A DNA stretch of 64,000 nt from Byssochlamys sp. IMV 00236 (GCA_001931875.2 MSJH02000714.1:83838-147837), one strand, 5' to 3'; numbered from the stretch's first letter, positions 44,879-57,494 are shown. Notes: generated from the sequence alone by a model not told the origin. Translations and numbers: made by a program.

Positions 44879-46811
44879 GTTCGTTATTCCTGTCTTGGAT
44901 GAGTTTCCCTTTGCTTCGGATGCCCTCGATTCTACCTATTATTGTCTTACCAGTGTTATATGATTATCAGCGCTTTATTTGCTACGTTTGAAGAGCGGAT
45001 ATCCGTCTCCTTATTTACCTTTGTCTTTCCTTATAATGTCCTTGGAATTGGTTTCCGAGTGTGTATACGACTGGGCTAGCCTTATCATATCTTCGGGAGG
45101 AGGGCTAGAATCTGATCGAATGGTTGATCTTGGGTGTTATTTACCGGTTTTCATAGCAAAAGCTAGTCGATTTTACGTCTATCACCTCTCTATGGTACAT
45201 TCGTTCTAACGTACGATGATACTTTTGAAGACCCTTTGACTGTATGTCCTGAACAGTCGTATCCTGAGTTGAGTTGCTCCTACTTCATAACATACATTCT
45301 TCTAAAATGCTCATGGTGGCGTCTTCTGGATACTATAGAAGTCTGTCCAAGGTATCACTTTCCAGTCAGCTGCCATCATATCACCTGCGTAGAGGCGGCA
45401 CCCACGACATCATATGACTATGCATTACCATAAACCATGAGTTATCAAAGTGAACATATAAAGCAAACTTAAACATGGGTAATCAATCTAAATTATTTTG
45501 CCTATTCTGATGCCGTATTAGTACAGTGGAAAATATCTTCATAATGTGCGACCAGTAGTAATACTCTCTTTGTCTTTGTAGTCTTGTCTAGTGTTTGCTA
45601 ACTACGGGACACCTAGTTATCCGTTGTTTGCTTAGGGATTAGTGCCAAATAGATGTATTTTTTGTAGTTATATTTGCTATCAAGGCCAGCATTTAATTCT
45701 AGATACTTTTTTATTTGTTACAGGATGAGGATAACCCTAATAGCAAGCATACTTGTGTAGAATTTGCAGTATAAATAGGAGCAAGATATCTCCTAAACTG
45801 GACTTACATCTTGACCAAGAGCACACGACTGAATTATATACAATGGAGGTTGAGTCAATCCACTTTGTCTTTCTCGTTCTTTATAATCTTTTAATATCTA
45901 TATGAGCATGCCTGCCATCTGGTATTCTTTTTGGGGGAGGACACTACAGTAAAGTATAGAAAAACCATGTTTGAACTGGTAATGCTGCTTGCCTTTCTTT
46001 CTCGACGCAAGAATAAACGGTTAGGACCATCCCCACCCTTTGTCGAGTCCAAAGCACAGAAGCACGGTCGTATCATTTGAACCTGCTAACTAATTGCTAG
46101 ATTGATTGCTTGACTCTAAACCTAAATTTATCTCCATCGCATACAAAGAATCTAGATCCTAGAGATCTAGTAGGTTCTACCCTATCACTAGGATATCAAA
46201 GAACCTGCCGCTAACGGATGATATAACAGGTCACCTGGATATACGCTTTGTGCGCCGACATACTTCTTGGGAAACATCTTCAAAACAACATCTGCAGCAA
46301 ATTGGATTCATTGTATCCAGCAATACTTTCTCGAGTTACTATTTATATGGTATGTACCATCCATGCCATCACTGTGAACAAGGAATCTCCTTTCGAGAAC
46401 CCACTCACTCACTTGTCCTAAGTGACAGATTATGTGTCATCTGCACCGCATTGATCTTTCCAGATGGCGTTCACCTTCATGAAATGTGTCATCGAAATGA
46501 AGGTGGAGTCAGAGCATGCTCCAGGGAGTGCATAAATACCGGGTCAAGTTCTCTATAGCTGTCTTTCTTTTTCCTTCTTTTTTCCAGTCTTCTCGATAAA
46601 CATATCTTGTGTTCTTTACTGTCCTCACGGTCGTCGCTGCGGTTGCTACTATATCCTTGTGGTTCACGAAGACCGGTGATCGAAGTCGAGAACAAGTCCC
46701 TGAGGGTCCCGCTGCTACCCAGTCCACGCTGTCATCAACCTAGACAGCCATATACATCTTCTTTACAAAGTCTGCTTCCACATACTTCTCTTCGCGCTCC
46801 ATAACACCACA
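44879..46811. other. long intergenic region
   Basis: About 1.9 kb with no supportable gene. The first few hundred bases are the pex13 3' flank. A TATA-like word (tataaata, about 45770) is followed 70 bp later by ATG 45843 and a 20-codon frame (MEVESIHFVFLVLYNLLISI), too short to call. A Cys/His-containing frame at 46250-46558 matches no zinc-finger spacing. The end (46528-46811) is the promoter and leader of the next gene, with a TATA-like cataaatac and a CT-rich stretch at 46560-46590. Confidence 0.45.
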
Positions 46812-47416
46812 ATGCCTACCAACAGCTTTCCACCGCTGTTTATCGACGGGCTCGGAGAAATCAGCCCTACATCTATATCCTACCCGTCAGACCCAGACGT
46901 CGACGTCCCCGAACCATACCCCAAGCACCCCTACGCCGACCAACACAGCCGTACATGGACCCAAGTCAGTTCCAACAGTAACCCACTCTTGCCAGAGTGG
47001 GCGGCTCTGAAGCCTCAAGTCACCGAGAAGGTGCGCGCCGCGGGACTGATACCCGTGGTATACGATATCCGCGTTGCGTGGGACAGGATCTGGCATAAGA
47101 CTGTCGCGAAGGATGCTGCCCAACTAATTATTTTCGTGGAAGGGTTGCCGATGCAGAACGAAGGGGAGCTTTATAGGAAGACGCTGGAGGCCATGAAGGA
47201 CATTCATGAGTTGTGTGGTATGTTTGTTGTTCCTTACGTTGTCATTCTATCTTAACGGTGATTTGTTGATTTTCTGCATTGTGATTTTCTTGCTGACATG
47301 TAATGTATTGAGGCGTCGGCTTCGTTGTGCTCCAACAGTGCCCCAGAGGACGGGACCCTAACGGTCAGTTGCCTGAATGGGTAAGGGAGATGGGAGATAA
47401 GATTGGATATGCTTAG
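46812..47416 (+). CDS. conserved-looking hypothetical protein, 169 residues
   Basis: Exons 46812-47217 and 47313-47416 are joined in frame across a 95-bp intron (gtatgt...attgag), giving ELCG-VGFVVLQQCPRG. I do not recognise the family. No signal peptide or membrane helix is visible. The N-terminus is Pro/Ser-rich (about 1-45). From about residue 60 the protein looks folded: LLPEWAALKPQVTEKVRAAGL, DIRVAWDRIWHKTVAKDAAQLIIFVEG, then ELYRKTLEAMKDIHELCGVGFVVL, which suggests an alternating helix/strand fold. A coding origin is supported by the frame-restoring intron, a plausible promoter upstream and codon choice like neighbouring genes (C-ending at the start, G-ending later). Nothing in the context points to a pathway. 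Confidence 0.65.
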
Positions 47417-48609
47417 CTTCTAGATTGATCATACTGGAGGTCTCTATTTCCCTTTCTCTTTTTGTGGAGCTACCAGCATAATCTGGATTTTGTGACTTGG
47501 GTGGACAGTTGATACATGTATGGTTCTAAGGAATTGGTTATGGTATGGTTGTGTGAAAGTAGAATGGCGATATATTTTATTTACTCCACTCAATGAGAAT
47601 GAATATGATGCACACTTCTACAACATGTCCTCAATACTTCTGAGCAAGATGTACCAATTTGTAGGAAACAATATATCTACCACACACGCTGAACGGTGAT
47701 GCTTTAAGTGCTCATCATCATTGCCCAGTCGTAGATTATGACAAAATGATGCTGCTTGGTCGAATAACATAGATAGTAGTGTGGGCGTCGCTGTAAGAAT
47801 CTGTTAGTTAGATATGGATTCGAAGTTAATTGGTGTCGTTGCTTGTGACATCTTTACTTCGGATAAATGTAGCTCGTAGTCACTAGACTCTTCTGTCGTG
47901 AACTGCTTCATCCCCGACATCTGCATTCCTGATCTATGTATAATACGGCATCACCAATCTACATCCACTTCGAATGATATACATGCTAATGATAGAACAT
48001 GTCAATCGGATGCCGCGCTATCCATTTTAGAAGGGATGTAGTAAGATGTACCGGCTGTTTTATTCAACACAGGGGTAGAAAAAGCAAGTCCGAGGATTCT
48101 TATCCGATAAGCTAGTAATCGCCTTAAAAGAGCGACTTAAGCCTTCACGAAGCTTTGAAGCATTGGCCGCTAAAATTCCTCCCCGAGGGGCATAGCAAAG
48201 CTAATGCACATCAAGTTAGAAAAGAAAAGGTCACGATTGCAACGAGATCGGCATTTTTGATTTATAATTATTGATATATCTCTCCTCTCTAGTTAGGTAT
48301 CGAAGAAGTTACATCAATACATGAGTGCCGGAATAGTTAACGGCCCCGCCATGACACGAAGAAAGGGTCTCGAACAATTCGATGGATTTCATTCTACCAC
48401 AGGATTGCGACAATTGGGTGAGGTTAGATAGCATTGTTAGCATTTACTTACTGCTGTCATTATTATCCACTTTTTAGTCCTTGTCTCCATTTCCTTCCCT
48501 AACTCGCCTCTCCACTCCGTTTAATGATCATAGCTAAAACGAACTAATAATCCCACCCTCCTCCTGATCCCCTCCTCCCTTCCCTTACCATCGCTTCGTT
48601 TCACACCCC
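47417..48609. other. intergenic, nothing recognised
   Basis: About 1.2 kb. The right end (48480-48600) is very pyrimidine-rich (cccaccctcctcctgatcc) and is the likely promoter/leader of the MFS gene. Confidence 0.5.
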
Positions 48610-50519
48610 ATGGGAGAATCCGAATCCACCTCGTCGGCCGAGTCTCCTCCCGCGGCCATCGGGGCTGTCTCCGTTCCCTCGTGTAGCTATGTGCTCCCCG
48701 TTACTGAGGAGACTCGATCTCGGATTTCCGCATCCGGAAACCAGACACAGCCGGAGAACGCCCAGCAGCGGGGGAGTATCGGCCGGCGATTGTACGACAT
48801 CGTGACATGGACGCCGCCGCGGTGTAGGTGGGATCCCAAGAAGCCACCGGAGTTCAGTCTCACCTTGAACTTGCTCTTTGGGTTCGCGGCTACGTTTACG
48901 GTAAGTACCTAGTGATCTTTTTCTTTCATCTTGAGCTTGTTCATGTTGGGACGCTGTGACATATATGTAAAGTACATGTATATGTACAACGTGCATGATG
49001 TGCATTGTATAGATTTGGGATGTTTATGGTTGATCGATGGGGAGTTATCATGACGCGGTTCAAATAATTCAAAGGAATTATTAACAACATCCTCCTCGTA
49101 AAGTAGGATAAGAAGAAATTCGCATGCTAACACCATTCAGGTCGCAAACCTCTACTACAGCCATCCCATCCTGGGCGTCCTCGCGGACGCTTTCGATGTA
49201 AGCTATGAACGAGTCTCGGTTATCCCGACGGTCATGCAGGGCGGATATGCCGCAGGACTCGTCTTTCTTTGTCCGCTGGGCGATCTGGTCAAGCGTAGAC
49301 CCTTCGTGTTATTCCTAGCATGGTTCACGTCTACTGTCTGGCTGGGATTGTGCTTGACAAATAGTTTCGGGGCGTTTGTTGCGTTGAGTTTCATCACGAG
49401 TGTGACCACTGTTACGCCGGTATGTATTGAGAATCTACAACATAGTATACGCGACTCCGGTGAAGTTGCGAAGATGGCTAACGAACGTAGCAAATCATGC
49501 TCCCTCTAGTCGGAGATCTCGCGCCTCCGCATCGGCGAGCAACTGCATTATCAATCGTGGTTTCAGGACTACTATTAGGGCTCCTTATTGCGCGGGTGCT
49601 CTCCGGTATCATCGCTGAGTATTCTTCCTGGCGCAATGTATACTGGCTCTCGTTTGGATTGCAGTACTTCATCGTCATCCTCCTGTGGCTCTTCATGCCG
49701 GATTACCCTCCCACCAACAGAAATATCCACTACGGTGAAATCCTGTGGACCATTGTCCAGCTTGTTTTCAAGTATCCGGTTCTCTTCCAAGCCTGTCTGA
49801 TCGGCTTCTTTGCCGCAGCTACCTTCACCGGTTTTTGGACCACTCTCACTTTCCTCCTGTCCGAAGCACCGTACCATTATTCCACCGTCATTATTGGACT
49901 CTTCGCTGTCGCCGGTATAATACCCATGTGCTTTGGTCCTTTGTACTCGCGCTTTGTGACGGACCGCTTCGTACCGCTGCTTTCCGTATTGATCGGGCAG
50001 TCGATTTCCATGACAGCCATCGTGATCGGGACATATACGGGGGAAATAACCGTAGCAGGCCCAATCGTCCAGGCATTGTTACTGGATTTTGGACAGCAGA
50101 CCCTGCAAATCGCGAATAGGACCGCTATTTATGAAGTTGCACCCAAGGCCCGCAATCGTGTCAATACCGCCTATATGTTGGCTGTCTTCTGCGGCCAAAT
50201 GATGGGAACTGCAGTGGGGAGCGATCTATATGCGAAGGGTGGATGGGTCCGCTCAGGGAGTGCCAGCGTCGGGTTCATGGGTGCTGCAATAGTGATTGCT
50301 TTGCTCAGAGGGCCGTGGGAGACGGGCTGGATAGGATGGAGAGGTGGCTGCAGGCTGCGGAGACAGAGGGGGCCGCCAGAGCAGTCTGAGCAACAGCCGC
50401 AGCAGCAGCAACCTGCTGCGGACGAAGAGGCCGTTAGGTTTGAGTCAGAGACGAAGCAGGTGCAGGGCACGGGTGTATCTGTTCCTGACGCCGAGAAGGC
50501 CGGTGAGCATAGAAGCTGA
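48610..50519 (+). CDS. major facilitator superfamily transporter (YnfM/bacterial drug-type)
   Basis: The predicted protein has 532 residues from exons 48610-48900, 49141-49419 and 49491-50519. The first intron is unusually long (240 bp). About twelve hydrophobic segments are seen, beginning with FSLTLNLLFGFAATFTVANL. The MFS signature between helices 2 and 3 is GDLVKRRPFVLFLAW (a variant of GxLADRxGRR). The VANLYYxxPILGxLADxFxVSxxxVSxIPTxxQxGYAxGL pattern places it in the subgroup related to bacterial YnfM and arabinose-efflux-like carriers. The N-terminus (about 1-85) is hydrophilic and Ser-rich. The C-terminus ends in a Gln-rich (QQPQQQQP), acidic cytosolic tail. Substrate unknown; this subgroup exports small organic compounds in studied members. 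It converges on the Clr5-domain gene. Confidence 0.85.
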
Positions 50520-51308
50520 GAGTCAAATGAAATCAGGAGTTAACGAGGAAATAATAATGGGACTGTGATTCTAAAGCATATAGAGATAGGCTATACTTCA
50601 TTTGAAAATGCACATAGAGATGCAAAAATAATAGGATTCAAACTCACCAGTCGACTCCGCTGTAGTCTGCTCTTCGCATTATACATTGAACCGAAATAAA
50701 GGAACACCTTGAGCCAATGCAATAGTAGTCAACAACCAATCCTGCACCCTCTACTCCACTCTAACCCCATATTTAGGACCGACCATCACATACAAGGCCC
50801 AATGCGGATCTTGTTATAATAGAAAGAAAGAAGAAAAAGATGAAGACACTTCTGGGCATCTGAGGTACGGCTAATGAGAACAAAAGCTCCTCCACCGAAA
50901 GATAGCCTTTCCCTCGCCACATTCGTGATCTATAGTTGAGAGAAATAACTCCTCTAAGGGGCTTGGTGCCAGTGGTATCCGTTGTCTACTTGGCTGCGGC
51001 AAATTTACTTAGTAATATGATCACGGAATGGAAGTATTTGGCGTATTTACCTCCCATGGCTTGCATTCGGTTGCATGTCAGGATTCATCAAGACCTGCAT
51101 CTCCTGGTTTCTTCCGTTTTGTATATCTTGTGTCAATTTATCATGAAGACCGTGTAGCTTATCTTGGAAGACTAACAGGGAAGATTCCCATGAGCCTCCG
51201 TACGGCGGTTGCAGGCCAAAGCCAGCTACATCCGGATGTTCTGTCCCGCAGAGGATGTTATCTAGATAACAGTCAGCTCTTGAGGAGCCTAGCGTTGCCA
51301 GGCTAGAG
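50520..51308. other. intergenic between convergent MFS and Clr5 genes
   Basis: About 790 bp of 3' flanks. Short frames at 50936-51306 are unsupported. Confidence 0.45.
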
Positions 51309-52080
51309 TCAATGTTTACCATAATAAGTGACTGGCGGAGGTTGAGAGAAATCCGCATGCTGTGGAAAGGCTGTTGGCTGCGAATAGGAAGACGACTGCG
51401 AAAAGCTCTCGTCGAATGCTTGAGTTTCTGGCGTTGACGGTCTGTCAACGGGCGTGTAGCAGCTGATGTCTGAGGGCGTCTCTGTGAAGAATTTAGCCAT
51501 GTTCATATAGGTCCGGTAAAAATGGCTAGAATACAGTAGCAGCTATAACAACAATCACGGCGTGGAACTAAACATTGGGACTCACCAGGCTCCGGACTAG
51601 ATGCAGAAGTAGCAGTGTTTCGAGACCTCCTGGCCGCACGAAGTATCTTGTGCATCCCAACCTCCATCCCGCCAACTCGGAATGCTGAACGCTTTCCCTG
51701 GGCAGAGCGTTCTTGCTGTTTGCGAAGCATGATGCGTGCCTCGCTGGTTTTGATGTTCTTCCTTGCCTTCCAAGCAGCGAGACGGTCCTTGTATTGCTTC
51801 TCACTTCTGTCTGTTAGCGTTTGTTATCGACCTCGAGTGAACAGGAGGCTTCTCATAGAAGAATGGAATGGTACAAAGAAGAGAACGGGGGCAGATACGA
51901 TGCAACAAAGCCATAGTCTCGTTCCATAATCTCCTTGACATCTTTGAGCTTCAACTGGTCGTTGATATACAAATTCAAGATGATCGGACGGTACGGCTGC
52001 CAGTCCTCTGAACTGCGAGGACGGAAAGGTAACGATGTCATTGGAATCCGCGGTATCATAGAAATCATCGACTCCTCCAT
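51309..52080 (-). CDS. short Clr5-domain protein
   Basis: The predicted protein has 191 residues from exons 52080-51899, 51806-51586 and 51481-51309. The joins FVAS-SEKQYKDR and SPEPG-ETPSDISC are in frame. The Clr5 domain (about 26-80) is clear: EDWQPYRPIILNLYINDQLKLKDV, then IMERDYGFVASSEKQYKDRLAAWKARKNIK. It is a helical, probably DNA-binding module found at the N-terminus of many filamentous-fungal proteins and named after fission-yeast Clr5, a heterochromatin factor. After it come a basic stretch (RSAFRVGGMEVGMHKILRAARRSR) and a Ser/Gln/Pro-rich tail (FSQSSSYSQPTAFPQ). Many Clr5 proteins are much longer with repeats or transcription-factor regions, so this is either a minimal form or a truncated gene next to a gene-poor stretch. 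The upstream overlapping frame at 52108 is not Clr5-like. Confidence 0.75.
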
Positions 52081-55000
52081 TTTTTAAACTTTCTTCTTGC
52101 TTTCTCAAGTCCTGCCTCCAGAAAATGTAAAGACGGTTCGGTTCAATCGTCCCGTTGTGGACCCGAGGCTAAGCAGGTAGATAGAATAGGATAACAACTC
52201 ATCACCCAGGGACCGTTCCCCTGGATCCTCTTATATCTATTATGTATATACTCGGCGTGGTTATACACACTGGCGGCAACTAGCGGTCAACAAAGACCAC
52301 TTGGAGGCAACAGAACCACGCTTGATAACCTGCTCCCGGTCATACTGCCCCATGGAAATACCCGGGGCCACGTATCAGGGAGAACCTGCGAGACCCGGGG
52401 TTGGGGAGAAGCCGATGGACAGAGAACAGCACGAACCCGGCAATCTGGTTCAACGCCCCAGGTTGGAGTCCGTCGTAAGAGAGCAACGCCCGACGGGGAG
52501 AACAAACCCCTGTTCCCCGGGCCTATCAGTCATCCACTCCTATTCTTTGAGATCGTACTTTTGGAGTGTGTACTTCGGTACAAATATCGCCTTCGTTCCT
52601 TCATTTGGGGGTATCAAAAGAGCCGAGAAGGGCTGAGTTCCATTGTTATTCTTGGGCACAAACTGAACACGAGAAGATATGCGCATTGAAGCGCGAAAGA
52701 AAGAGAGAAGAAAGAAATGTTGCATGGCTCTGACGCTTAAGCAGCAATTCTGCGCCAATTGTATGTTCATCTCTTTGTTGGTGTCACCTGGACCCAACGG
52801 GGTTGTTTCGCTATCTCTCCACCCATGTTCTTCCCAAAGATCGGGCTGTCGGAAACTTGGTCGGGTTGGTTGTATTTTATTTACAGGGCCACTGCGCCGC
52901 CCACCCATGTCCAGGCTGATCGCGAGACGGAGCTTGACGGTTCCGCATCCTGGGTTTGGCGTTGGTATGTTCATGGTAGTTACTATCACCGTGAAAACCT
53001 CCTGCGTCGACGGATATTATCACAAAACTGGTCAGTGATAACTCGGAACTTAAACAATGCTAGTTTCGTAGAACCACATGGCTGGATCCGGTACACTCCA
53101 TCTGGTATTCTATTTGCTCCGACAGGAACTATCAGTGTGTGCAGGGACCTAGACGATTCTGGCTCGGCGACGAACCTTTCTGATTTAAGTAGTGACAGTT
53201 GCCTCTAAGATCTGCGTCATGCAGTTTGGGGGAAGACTCGGGCAATAGACTAGTTGGATAGTATCACACCCCGGTAGTGTTACCAAAAATCGGCCGCGAG
53301 TATTGAGGTTGGCTCTCGATCGCGCCTAAAGGCAGATGTACAATGATTGGAGCGTCTACGCCCCTAAATTTGGTAGTCAAGAGAGAGCACAGGTCACTTT
53401 GAGACCAGTGGGAATTCCAGTCACAATACTCTTAGCCGCGGGGTTGTGTACGGGGTTGGACTCTGGAGGGACAAAGGTAGAGCGAGGCCAATGGGATAGT
53501 TGTCGCCGCTGTGACCTCCGAGCGAACAGGACAATCTCCTTGGCATGAATTGCTCTAACTCGATTAGATAGCCGGTCATACCTGGACATTCGACCGAAGG
53601 ACAAACCGGGACATCCATGTAGTCAAGGGAGGTGAGTCTCGACTAACTATTATCCCTTTATGGATCATGTATTATCTAACTACCATCAGTAACTAATGAG
53701 AACTGCTCTCCTTAATGATGCCGATATCCATCTTAACCGATACTTGGATTGCCCTGTCATTTCCAGGACTATCATTCAGAAGATACCGCGACTTTCGTCT
53801 CTCTGGACCGTACCTAGCCGCAGTTTCCGATCACCTACCATGCGATGGAGAGAAGTCCGAGTGGCTGACAGATAGATCGATAGATCCCGTCTGCAGACGC
53901 CGGTCATCAAGGTCCGTGATGAATGGTTCCACGGTTTCGACAATGTCAGCCTATGAAGTATACGGAGGTTAACAAGGTTGGACCTACACATGTGCCGAAG
54001 TAACAGATCGAGAGAGGCCCGTCTATATATGGAAATCCAGACCGAGTCCTAGTATTATTGTCGTACAGAGGCACATTGCCATCAAGTCCCGTGCAACAGA
54101 CTAGAGGCCAACAGGTTACGGACCACTGAGGCAGGAGGTATACAACGGGCTGAGATCGCTACGCTTACCTGACAGGGAAAGAAATGAACGCAGTGACACG
54201 TTTTTATAGCTGCTACTCGCACCTATTCAGGACATACCCTCATATCTATCAGTTATGAAACAGCCCTTCTGAACCGCTGCTATAACGTGCGTGTTTCGAT
54301 AAGAGGACTACATATTTGACAGTATAGAACGTATGCGTGCAGGACAACGGTCTCAGATATCACCTCCTATAACCTCGAAATACATCTAATTACTGGTAAG
54401 GGGGCACTGTCCGTGTGGATCACGAGGGAACAATAGAAGTGGATGAAAGAGATGAATACAGAAGAAATAGCGGAACAGAGAGGGCAAAAGCAAACCCCGA
54501 ACTTCATACCACAGCGATCCAATGAAGGGTTCAGAAACGAAATCAAAGATCTGGAACAGACCATAGTTATACAGGGTTTATAACTACTAACTAACTACGA
54601 GCACGACCTGCATGAGTACTTCGGTCCCGTGAAGAGTCAGCAGTGGTGCAAGGAATTTACAACTGCCGCTACTAGCCGAAGATTTAGAGCATTGTTGTTA
54701 TGGTGCAAAACACATGTACAGAACGTACTATTTCTCTTCTCGAGTTCACAGAAGCGTGAAGTTTACAATTAAGAACCGGTCAGTGATGGCCATCAGAGAT
54801 AGTTCGAGCCCGTTGGTAAAGACTAAGCAATGGCACGGCGCGAGTATCTCTTCACACTTCGGTAAAAGTCCACGTATTGTCCTGACATAATGCTTATAGC
54901 ATGGATTTGTTTCTATTAAGGGACACCACCTTGTATGTACAATAATACGTACAAGAAGTACATATCCATGATCAGCTGCATACTTCTTTTCGACAAGGCA

Positions 55001-55861
55001 TTCGGAAGAGCGCCCTGCATCTGTGATCGGTCCATCGAATGCAGGTCAATAGCTCAGCATCATGTCGTCGCAGGGTCCCGCAAACAAAGACGTCAATTAT
55101 GGAATAGAAGACGGCGCTTTCCTGTTTCAATTGCCTGGACACATAGTCCTAGAGGTGGCGAGCAGGACATAGGACCGTTGCCGTCAAAGAAGCCATAACC
55201 AACTCAGAATCGTAAAACAGAAGCACAGAAGTACCTTCACTATTGCATATCATGAATGTTGGTATTTTCGCAAACTGTCTGTGGTTTGCAAAACTGGGAT
55301 TCATGAAAGGTGTGGTGTGCTCCGAAGACATTTCCTGACTAAAGATTCATCCCGCGAACTGAGATCCCAGACAAACGTAGAAAAGGTACTTATTGCTCCT
55401 CTGGATGGCTGATTAAGAGTCGATAGCAAGGCATCGTTGTGTTTTGAAGATATTATACTGCCGCAACGACAAGTTCAACGACAAGGTGGCGATCACACGC
55501 GGGGAAATAACTCTTTCTGGTATGCCGGGATACTCTTGGAGAGACTGACAGACAACCGGTCCGATAAAGCTCTACTTAGAAAGTAAAGCAACAAAGAACG
55601 GTGCTGCTCTCTCCATTGACTTCAGTGGGAGCGCTAGGAGAGGTTCGAACAGTATCGCCACTGAGTGATGATATACGTGACCAATAAGCGCTGTTCAGAC
55701 CTCAAAAAGATCTCTCATGGTCAAATCCTGGGCAGCTATCTCGGTGACCTCCTTCTCACTTGGGGTTCTGTTTTGATTGATTGGTTGTTGCTGCTGCTGT
55801 CATCAGGGGCGAGTCGCCTTACTTCTTAGCAGGGCTACTACCTTGAGCTCTCGTCTGCTCA
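52081..55861. other. 3.8-kb region without a supportable gene
   Basis: This is the longest normal-composition gap in the window. Several overlapping frames of 60-150 codons occur (for example 52759-53208 plus and 52540-52989 minus), but they overlap on opposite strands and match no family. Composition is not RIP-like. It may be relic coding DNA, the long promoter of the Clr5 gene, or non-coding RNA. The right end is the atg6 3' flank with a short (CTG)n run near 55790. Confidence 0.4.
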
Positions 55862-57494
55862 TTACCTAGTAGCAGCAGCCGCGGAGCTACTAGAAGCAGC
55901 ACTGGCAACATTACTCGCGTGCGCAAGCAAAAATTTGCAACATGTAAGTGTATATTTGCAGGCACGCGTCCAAGTCTCGTCGTTCTGGTTAAAACCCAGT
56001 TTGATACTTGCGTCACCAATCTTGTCGCGTTTGATCTCGTATGGAAGCCGTAATCCAGGTGCAGTAACGGCGGTATGTCCGCGGCGTGGTGAGGGTACAG
56101 GCGCCGGGGTAGTTTCAACATATTCACCAAGCTGGCGAAGGCATTCGAGAAAGGCGACCATCCCAGCATCAAATCGCCGATGGATCCACGGAAGATTGAG
56201 AGGGAGATCCCCAGACGAAAAAAGGTCAAGCATAGTAACTTTGGGAGCTGCTGACGCGGTATGGTCTCGACTAGCAGCGGCTGACTGACTCGATGATTGT
56301 TGCGGATATTCAATCTTTTCAATTCTCGAAGTTGAGCCCATTGGTATGATCTTATAACCTCGGAACTGGAACCCAAGTCTCTCCGCAATGGTAGCTAGCA
56401 ACAGGGCAGTCTGGCCCCATGCAGCATTGATCTCTGCCCAGTCAACAGACGGGTTGGCGAGACGGCCTAGCCGTAGCCCATTGATCGTTCCGAAGTAGCC
56501 ATCATGGCCTATGCAGAAAGCATCGTTGTACACATTAGTTCTCTGAAGCCGTTCCAGTTGGCGAGAATCGTGATCATATCTCATATTCAGAGCATCACGC
56601 TCATTTTGAAATTCAGCAAGAGTCAGCGCGAACGAGTTCCTATCGCGCCAGAACTTCTCCTCTTCTAAGTCCAGTTGCCGTGACTCTTCTTCCAGCGCCG
56701 CGATTTCTTCATCCAAAGTTGCGTTTTCCTTTTCTAATGCCAGGAGCTCTTGAAAGGCAGCTTCTTCGGCCTCCAGAGCAGCCTTTAACGAGTTCTCTGC
56801 CGTCTCTACCTCTTCCACGCTAGGTACGGAGGCATTTAGGTTCTTGAGGAATGATATGTATGCATCCCGCTCCTTTGTGGCGGTCAATAGCCGTTTCTGA
56901 AGCCCTTCGACTAGCATATCAGTGCATTCAGCGCAAATCGGGTGGTCGATGTCTGAACGTGCAGATATGATCTCGAACAATCTATTTGTCCGCTCGACCT
57001 GATCCGTAAAGGAGCCCTCTTCCACATCACGCCCATATCTCTCCGCATTGGCTTGTCTCTTTCCTCTCGGGCTCTCGCCGTTGACACCGTGGACTGCGTG
57101 ATGAGGCACAACTTGCGACTCGGTGAGCATTACGAACGACATCCCTCCACTGTCGCCCCTTCCCAGAGCGGGAGGGGCGGCCTGGCTTGCCACACCATTA
57201 CGCGGGGCCGGGATGGTTCTCCTGTATACTGGTGATGTCGCTTGTTGAGAGACACGGTCATAGAGCGCTCGTCGATCCTGGGGATAGGATGTGCGACCGG
57301 AAGGGAGATTGTTCGCATTCTCAGGAAGGGACTTTCCCGTAGAACCTGTGTCATGCGTTGGATAAGCGATCACAAAGCCAAATAGCTTGCACGGATTCAG
57401 CGCGCATACCGATAAGCAGATCAAACGCAGCAGGATTCAGGGACTCCAGCGACCCGTCCAGCTTGAGAGGCGTTCGACATTTCTGGCAATACAT
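55862..57494 (-). CDS. atg6: autophagy protein Atg6/Vps30 (Beclin 1)
   Basis: The predicted protein has 522 residues from exons 57494-57410 and 57345-55862 (64-bp intron; join LLIG-STGKS). Atg6 is a subunit of the Vps34 phosphatidylinositol 3-kinase complexes I (autophagy) and II (vacuolar sorting). The N-terminus MYCQKCRTPLKLDGSLESL with its CxxC is typical of fungal Atg6. HPICAECTDMLVEGLQKRL begins the central region, followed by a long coiled coil (about 200-322, Glu/Leu-rich: EEAAFQELLALEKENATLDEE). The C-terminal BARA domain starts with NVYNDAFCIGHDGYFGTINGLRLGR and continues through INAAWGQTALLLATIAERLGFQFRGYKIIPMGS to the conserved lysine-rich end. The last residues (ASSSSAAAATR) are a low-complexity tail. 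It diverges from the Scm3-like gene over 595 bp. Confidence 0.93.

Noticed and set aside
46250..46558. Cys/His-containing frame considered as a zinc-finger protein
   Set aside because: Cys/His spacing fits no zinc-binding motif and no homologous pattern was recognised.
52540..53208. Overlapping 110-150-codon frames on both strands
   Set aside because: Mutual overlap, no family signature and no splice partners; could not be supported as genes or as a named pseudogene.
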